Source: Eremophila alpestris peregrina (Eukaryota; Chordata; Aves; Passeriformes; Alaudidae). Taken from it: a stretch of DNA of 64,000 bases. Positions 58,481-64,000 of this stretch are shown piece after piece. A model generated the notes under the pieces. It was not told where the DNA came from. It saw nothing but the letters and a program-made list of their open reading frames with translations, and did not search any database. The DNA is taken from NCBI GenBank assembly GCA_009792885.1, contig WMCF01000014.1, positions 16,752,049-16,816,048 of the forward strand. Direction: 5' to 3'. The position numbers and the translations under genes are program-made. Each line of letters starts with the position of its first letter. The first letter of the stretch is position 1.

Positions 58481-61400
58481 ACAATGACCGAAGTTAGGCA
58501 GACGTCTGAGAAATAGGGAGGCTGGAATGCAATTTTCCAGGGAAACATGCTCTAACCTGTTCGAGGGGAGGTGCATCCTGGTGCCGGGCCTAAGATGTTC
58601 GCGACAAGCTGGTAGGCTACAGTCTGAAAGCACAAAAACCCTAAAGCATAGTAATGGGACAATGTCGAATAATTACAATGAAGTATCAGTTTTTCTTTAG
58701 TAGTAGACAGTAGCTGAAGTAGGACAAATATTTTATAGGCTTTGGTGATGTCCATCTCTAAAAATCATACTAGAGAATGAAAAGGCTTTGTGCCTGGGTT
58801 CATTTCAGGAATAAAATGTACCTGCAGTAGTGGAGTGCTAGCAAATTATCTTGAGGCAAAATGGCATCTCAAGCATCTTAAACTATATGATGGGCAGGAA
58901 TTATTATTTTTATAATTATTATTATTATTATTATTTTCATTATCACTACTGCTATGTCCATGAAGTACCAGTGGTTAAAGTAACTCTGTAGCATTACAAA
59001 AATGATCATCGTTGACTCAAAATAACAATAGCCATTAGTAGAAGTAAGTGGAGTTTCTCTTGTGCTTGAGGGGGTGGGGAAGGCAGAGAACAGTTGCTAA
59101 ACTCAGTATTTAAGCTACCTACATTCGATTTGATTCTTTCCAGAGTTTGCTTGCTTCCTTCCTTCCTTCCTTTCTTTCCCTCCTCAATTTCTCATCTTCA
59201 TTTTTTCTTGAACATTGTCAAAAGTTGTTTTTTACTCCGTTGCCTGTTTACAGCCTTGATCCAGCAACTAATTTAGACACATAAAAAATTTATTCTTGAT
59301 GAATTGCCTGCAATTGCAGAGAGCTTCTGTTGCTTTCAGTGGAAAGTTCACACATGCTGATTTAGGCACTGGCATGAAGGCCATGATCAGGCAGAACCAA
59401 GTATTTTCTGCTAGTCCTTCGCTGTTGGTCTAATGCAGGCCAGCATAAGCTACTTCTGGGTCCACTGAATTGCTACCCTGTAGCAATGTATTCGCATGAG
59501 TTAGGTTATTCTCTGTACCATCCAAACTCCTTGTAATCTTATCAGAACACCTGAAGTCTTGTTATTCAAACTCTCAGGAATTCACCAAGGCCACTGAGGC
59601 AAAAGCAGGACTAAAATAAGAACGAGAGGCCTGAGAAACTAACCATCAAGAATGCAAACCTCAGACAAAAGTGGGCTCGGCATGATGATGGACTCTGACC
59701 AATTAGGTGCCTTAAGGGGTGTATGCTTGCCTCATGGACAAGGCTGAGGATCCAATCAAATAATGTGTGATTGCGTGAATATGCATCCTAGAATCTATAA
59801 CTGTTGCTTGTTGTAAACAATGAAGTGGCTTCTGCGTAACCACATTGGTTTGGTGTACAGAAGTCCATTTCTCCTGCACTACCCCTTCTTATTTACAGGC
59901 AAGAACAAAGTACAGGATACCATGGGATGAGGTCTTGACCATTTCCTCTCATGAATAAAACCAGAAATACATCACAAAAAATTTGAATTCATTACAAGTT
60001 TAATTTCAGTCTTTTCTCATTTAGCCAAGTTTCTACAAGTCACCATAGTCAAGAACGTTTTTTTCACTTCTAACAGACTGGCTGCAGCTTCATCTTTGGG
60101 ATTGAAGTAATTTTGAAGTATCATAAAGTCACCAACTTGTTAGAGAATAGCTGCTGAGCCCTTCTATTAATTTCTTACCCAAGTATAATTTGCCATGCTG
60201 CACATGTAATTTATTTCTACAGGATCTACTGTAATGGATCTGCCTTAGATATTACTTTTTTTTTTTCTTTTGGTTGATCTTTCTCTTCAGCTTTTTAAAC
60301 TTTGAGAAATAAATGCAAAATTTCACTGAAGATGTTAACCTTAATATCATTCATTTCCAGATTCTGTAGAACCTGATGATATGCCTTTGGAAAGCACTGA
60401 AATAACACAGGATCTGCTGTTGAACTATCAGTTGATGTTTCCCATAGGCCAGGATAAATCCATTCCCTGGAATTCCATCACTGCTTATGAAAACATGAAA
60501 GCAAAGAGAATATCCGAACTCAAGAAATGGAAAGAGCAGGTGGGTTTTCTTTGTGAAATTTTCAGAGACCATTTCAGTAGAGCCTCTCAAAAAAATTCTA
60601 GCAGCAACATTGAGATGTCAGTATTTTGGGTAGCTGGCAAACCAACTTTTGGAATGTTCTCATCAGATGCTTCAGGAACTGACAAAATGTCTGGAGTGAT
60701 AATAACAGGCATGCATGAGGTATGCCCTACAAAGGCTTTATGCAGAGGCTGAATATTTCACAATATTTATGATCAGATTGTAACCTGGCCTCTTAATTTA
60801 CAGGAATCTATATTAAATTCTTGGACCCCTTTTTTGTTTTAGTTGAGAAAAGGTGTTTGTCACTGGTCCAACACACAGCGAAATAAAAGGGAGGCCTTCC
60901 ATGTAGTTATAGATGAAACACAATGCAAAACAAAATGTGATTCTCTCTGATTACAAGGAAACACTATTAAGTACATTCATGTAGAAAGACAAAAAGCTCA
61001 ACAATAAAAGTGGGGTTCAACACTGCAAAATCCTAATGGGTAATGAGGGTGTAGGGCCTTTGTAAGCAGGTTTGTGTTCCACTTGAGGGCACCAGAGAAC
61101 CACAGTTAGCCCGGTCTCAGGGAGTAGCACCCCAGAATTCTGGAGCTGGGTTAGTAGGGCAGCACAGAAGCCTGGGTTCGTAATGGTCAATGACAAAATG
61201 GAAAAGAACAAGAAAAAATACACTAATCAGCATTGTTCCTTAGGAAGTTTCATTCCATATCCAGAACAGGACTTAATCACTGATTTAGTTTGAACTGTTA
61301 TGCACATGTGCTGTTAGCTGCAGTTCTGATTTTTAGGGCTCCTGCTTTTCTCACCCAGAGCCACAGATAAACCCGCAGACTGGAAGATGACATCTTATAT

Positions 61401-63419
61401 GAGGAGCTAACATGGGGAGGTTTTGCAAAAGCAGAGGTTATGTTTTCACTCAAAAGTAGAAATACTAGTTCAGTCATTTTTCCTTTCTTGTACTGATTCA
61501 AACGTGTTAGGTACTATTGATGTACAGAAATTGTGACTTTGAAAAAGAGAGATATCCAATTGTGCAAACAGTTTCTACTGCATTCCCAGTTCCAAGAACT
61601 TTGGGGTTTGGTCCCAGAGCTACAGAATGGCTCCATGTTGCTTTGGCAACGGTTCTGTCCTGTACAAAAGAGAACAAACATTCAGATGTTTGTTCTTCCA
61701 CCATCTATAAATGTCTTGCACCTATTCTCCATATATCAACAGAGCACAAGGCCATGGCAACCTGGAAAACGTGACCAACCTCACGTACCAGTCTTCTAAT
61801 GTCCACCTCCCCGTACCAGGAGAGATTGTATTCTCAGGACTAAAATCCCCATTTTTATGAGAACAGAAAAAACCTCAAAGAATAAAAACAATGGTCTGAA
61901 TGCAGCACCAGAGTTTTCTGGCTGTGGTCCTGCTGAAAGAAGAAAAACTACATGCAAAACAGTCTGGTGTATACTTTATGCCTAATAAGTCTTTTCAGCA
62001 TTTTACTGTCTATATTCTGATCACCTTTTGTGTAGCTGATTTCATGATTTTGGTATTCACTACCCTGGTATTCTTACAGGGTCCTTGTCAGAAGGAGCTC
62101 TACAGAGCCCTGTATAAATTGGTGAAGGCTCAGCAGAGAAGCAGAGGGCAGATTTACAAATTTTACTTGCCCAACTGCAACAAGAATGGATTTTACCACA
62201 GCAAACAGGTATGTGCCTTTTTCCTCCTCTCTGCTCACAGCAGTGCTGCAACCAGCCTGATACAGCCAAGCCTTTCACAGCCCTCTGCTCCCAAACTCAC
62301 AAGTTTGCAGCAGGTTGTGAAAACAGGGATACGTAGTAGTGAAAGCAGATGGTTTGTCCTTCTCTTCAGCGTGAGCTCCATGCTCGTGCACTCAAAACCT
62401 TTTCCAGAATATTTTAATCCTGTCTGCTCCCATGTACTTGATTTGTTAGCATATATTCAGTTGACATTAATTCATAGTATCTGCCATACCACCTGCCAAA
62501 ACCCATTGAATATATAATAATCACTATGTAAGAAGTGGGCTCTTAGCTCACAGGCAGTGGAAAACCTACAGAGGCAGTGAAAAAAACTCTTTGGAGCAAA
62601 ATTAACCTTCTGAAAGCCTAACAGAAATGATTTGTGCCACCTGTGGATTAGGTTCTTTGCTCATTTCCATTATACCCTCAAAAAATCTATGGCAAGTTAC
62701 AGTAAGAGTAATCTGCAAAACTTCAAAGCCACACCCTGTAACCACAGGTCATGCACACAAATTTAGTAGGTCTGCATAAATCTGTCACCAAGACTCCTTG
62801 GGTTTGGGCATGGCATCATGGTGTGACTCACAAACACTGTGACCTGGGATCTAATCAAGCACAAACAGAAACCTGTTTAAGCCCCTTCCCAAGGTAAAAA
62901 CCCAAAACATACTACCTTATTTGTCTCCTTGTGTGAAGAGACAAAATTCCATCACTGCTCTCACTCTATGAGATTGCATATCCTGCCATCCTTCTGTTTC
63001 TCACACTGGCACTGGAAGATATTGCTGGTTTCTGCTGCTGTTTACCAAGGACTGGACAGTTTTAAATCTGAAGTTGCTCTTGTGATAGCTGAGCTTAGGT
63101 CTTGGTTCCCTAACCAAATGTGTTGTTAAGAGGCTCCGCAGATGGCTGCATTCAAAACAAGCCTGTGCATGGCAGGTCCCCACCTTCTGATCCTAATTAA
63201 GTCCAACACCTCTATTGGCAGTACCTCACAGGTAAACTTACAGTTACTTATTGTGATTTTTTTTTTTTTTTGCTAATAATATTCTAGTGTGAAACTTTAC
63301 TGGATGGAGAATCTGCTGAATGCTGGTGTGTCTATCCAAAAAACGGCAGAAGAATTCCTGGATCTCCAGAAATTAAAGGAGACCCAGAATGCCAACAGTA
63401 TCTCAGCTCACAAGAATAA
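57953..63419 (+). CDS. IGFBP1: Insulin-like growth factor binding protein 1
   Basis: Exons 57953-58340, 60361-60539, 62080-62208 and 63288-63419 join to 275 codons and TAA; mammalian IGFBP1 is about 260. The protein is a secreted carrier that binds IGF-I and IGF-II and limits or prolongs their action. A Leu-rich signal peptide of about 30 residues is followed by the N-terminal IGF-binding domain with all 12 cysteines, including the family motif GCGCC. A variable linker (about 130-188) comes next, then a thyroglobulin type-1 domain with six cysteines (PNC, GFY, CWCV). Near the C-terminus the integrin motif that is RGD in mammals reads KGD (262-264). The four-exon layout and phases (1, 0, 0) match the family. 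The short length and the C-terminal IPGSPE motif favour IGFBP1 over IGFBP3. Confidence 0.95.
58912..58936. repeat. (ATT)n microsatellite
   Basis: About eight ATT units (ataattattattattatt), with a looser AT-rich flank, in IGFBP1 intron 1. Confidence 0.9.
59152..59180. repeat. (TTCC)n microsatellite
   Basis: Run of cttc/ttcc units passing into tttctttccc, in IGFBP1 intron 1. Confidence 0.85.
59550..59901 (+). mobile_element. Probable solo LTR in IGFBP1 intron 1
   Basis: About 350 bp resembling compact class II/alpharetrovirus-like avian LTRs. It has cctcatggacaaggctgagg, a TATA-like tctataactg near 59793, then gtaaacaatgaagtggct and ccacattggtttggtgtaca, a typical R/U5 end. AGAACA flanks it on both sides (59544-59549 and 59902-59907), a 6-bp duplication as expected for class II. 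The exact ends are uncertain because the leading TG appears altered. Confidence 0.6.
60361..60539 (+). CDS. IGFBP1: IGFBP1 exon 2: variable linker
   Basis: 179 bp completing the split Asp codon and ending in phase 0 at cag|gtgggt. It encodes DSVEPDDMPLESTEITQDLL and on to RISELKKWKEQ. It is acidic and Ser/Thr-bearing, without cysteines, as expected for the protease-sensitive, phosphorylatable linker. Confidence 0.93.
60540..62079 (+). other. IGFBP1: IGFBP1 intron 2
   Basis: 1,540 bp. No repeat or gene was recognised; open frames near 61507-61799 are chance or run-on frames. Confidence 0.8.
62080..62208 (+). CDS. IGFBP1: IGFBP1 exon 3: start of thyroglobulin domain
   Basis: 129 bp, 43 codons, phase 0. 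It encodes GPCQKELYRALYKLVKAQQR and on to LPNCNKNGFYHSKQ. The PNC...GFY...KQ pattern is the first half of a thyroglobulin type-1 repeat. The flanks are ttcttacag and gtatgt. Confidence 0.96.
62209..63287 (+). other. IGFBP1: IGFBP1 intron 3
   Basis: 1,079 bp ending in a 17-T run and tgctaataatattctag, which contains a good branch-point-like sequence (ctaat). No other feature was recognised. Confidence 0.8.
63288..63419 (+). CDS. IGFBP1: IGFBP1 exon 4: CWCV, KGD and stop
   Basis: 43 codons and TAA. It encodes CETLLDGESAECWCVYPKNG, then RRIPGSPEIKGDPECQQY, then LSSQE. It supplies the last four cysteines. KGD replaces the mammalian RGD. The first AATAAA overlaps the stop codon (63415-63420) and is unlikely to be used. 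Confidence 0.95.
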   Translation, partial: CETLLDGESAECWCVYPKNGRRIPGSPEIKGDPECQQYLSSQE

Positions 63420-64000
63420 AACTAAACCCCAAGGTTTTTCACATCACATTTTCTGTGGGGCCTGTTATAGTCAGGAACCATTCCAGTCAGGAGCCATTTC
63501 ACTAAGGGAGTCTTGTGCACTTGATTTTGAGTGCATGAGTAACCCCATAAAGTAACGTTTTTACTGCACTGAGATTGCCTACATGTTTAAATGACAAATG
63601 CGAGCAGCTGCAAGATCAAATCCTATAATCTTGTATATTTTGTTTGTATAATATATACCCTCATATGTAAGGCTGATGAATTATTTATTTCACGCTGCAT
63701 GTATTTTTGTCTCTATGTGTTGTTAATAATTTATATTCTCAAACACTTCAGAACTTTATATTTAAATACTTAATATTATTGTGCTTAAATATATGCATCA
63801 TGTTGGAGGAATGTTGTAACTTAAGACTACAGATGGCATAGCTGTTGGGAAAAATGGCTTGTAAACTTGCATTTTTGTACTATGTATTTATAGATGTAAA
63901 ACTGAACTTTGAAAAATAGATTTCAGAAGAAAGCATGCTTAGAAACATATTTAAAACCTGTTTTGTGAACTTACTATGTTACTTTTGTACCTCTGTTTCA
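63420..64000 (+). other. IGFBP1: IGFBP1 3' UTR (partial)
   Basis: AT-rich sequence with AUUUA-type motifs (gaattatttatttcacg near 63680 and ttaataatttatattc near 63723). These suggest a short-lived mRNA, as known for mammalian IGFBP1. No canonical AATAAA follows before the window ends, so the 3' end lies beyond it. Confidence 0.7.

Larger units (their letters stand above)
58341..60360 (+). other. IGFBP1: IGFBP1 intron 1
   Basis: 2,020 bp. It contains an (ATT)n run at about 58912-58936, a TTCC-rich run at about 59152-59180, and a probable solo LTR at 59550-59901. Confidence 0.85.

Noticed and set aside
57868..58497. 209-codon + strand frame overlapping IGFBP1 exon 1
   Set aside because: It is a GC-driven shadow of exon 1 in another register (Pro/Ala/Arg-rich), with no domain and no conserved start.
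60381..60752. 123-codon + strand frame
   Set aside because: IGFBP1 exon 2 reading through its donor site into intron 2.
61900..62517. 205-codon + strand frame
   Set aside because: It is IGFBP1 exon 3 with chance open intron sequence on both sides; the splice sites at 62079 and 62209 define the real exon.

Overview
The window is vertebrate nuclear DNA, almost certainly from a bird and probably a songbird. It is AT-rich with long introns, carries CR1 LINE pieces with typical avian 3' ends, and holds several LTRs that resemble families I associate with passerines. Two conserved genes on the + strand anchor it: the last six coding exons of adenylyl cyclase 1 (ADCY1, 8771-17864) and a complete four-exon insulin-like growth factor binding protein 1 gene (IGFBP1, 57953-63419). 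ADCY1 and IGFBP1 are also neighbours on human chromosome 7p, so this is conserved synteny.

Layout. 1-8770 is ADCY1 intron. 8771-17864 carries the coding sequence for the second catalytic domain and C-terminal tail. 17865 to about 28590 reads as a very long ADCY1 3' UTR holding a solo LTR (18591-19040) and a CR1 scrap, and ending at two AATAAA signals followed by GU-rich sequence. 28600-42790 is intergenic. In it, a decayed endogenous retrovirus (about 32955-36287: RNase H, integrase, envelope, 3' LTR) sits inside a split CR1 element, and a solo LTR with 5-bp target duplications lies at 38347-39157. 42791-44590 is a compact two-exon + strand gene for a 211-residue basic, Ser-rich protein. Its C-terminus has the sororin (CDCA5) signature of Trp plus an acidic-Leu-x-Ile/Val-Glu end at the same spacing. 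I could not match it to a named gene, and it is the most interesting item here. 44590-57468 is intergenic, with an ERVL-like solo LTR at 51307-52361. From 57469 come a poly(C) tract, an HNF1-like site, a TATA box and IGFBP1, which has another solo LTR in intron 1. IGFBP1's 3' UTR runs off the window end.

Functionally, ADCY1 makes cAMP in neurons under Ca2+/calmodulin control, and IGFBP1 is a secreted liver-type IGF carrier. The unnamed gene looks cell-cycle related if the sororin resemblance holds. They are separate transcription units that share a locus, not a pathway. All exon boundaries were read from GT/AG sites and codon phase; repeat family names are recognition from memory and were not checked against a library.
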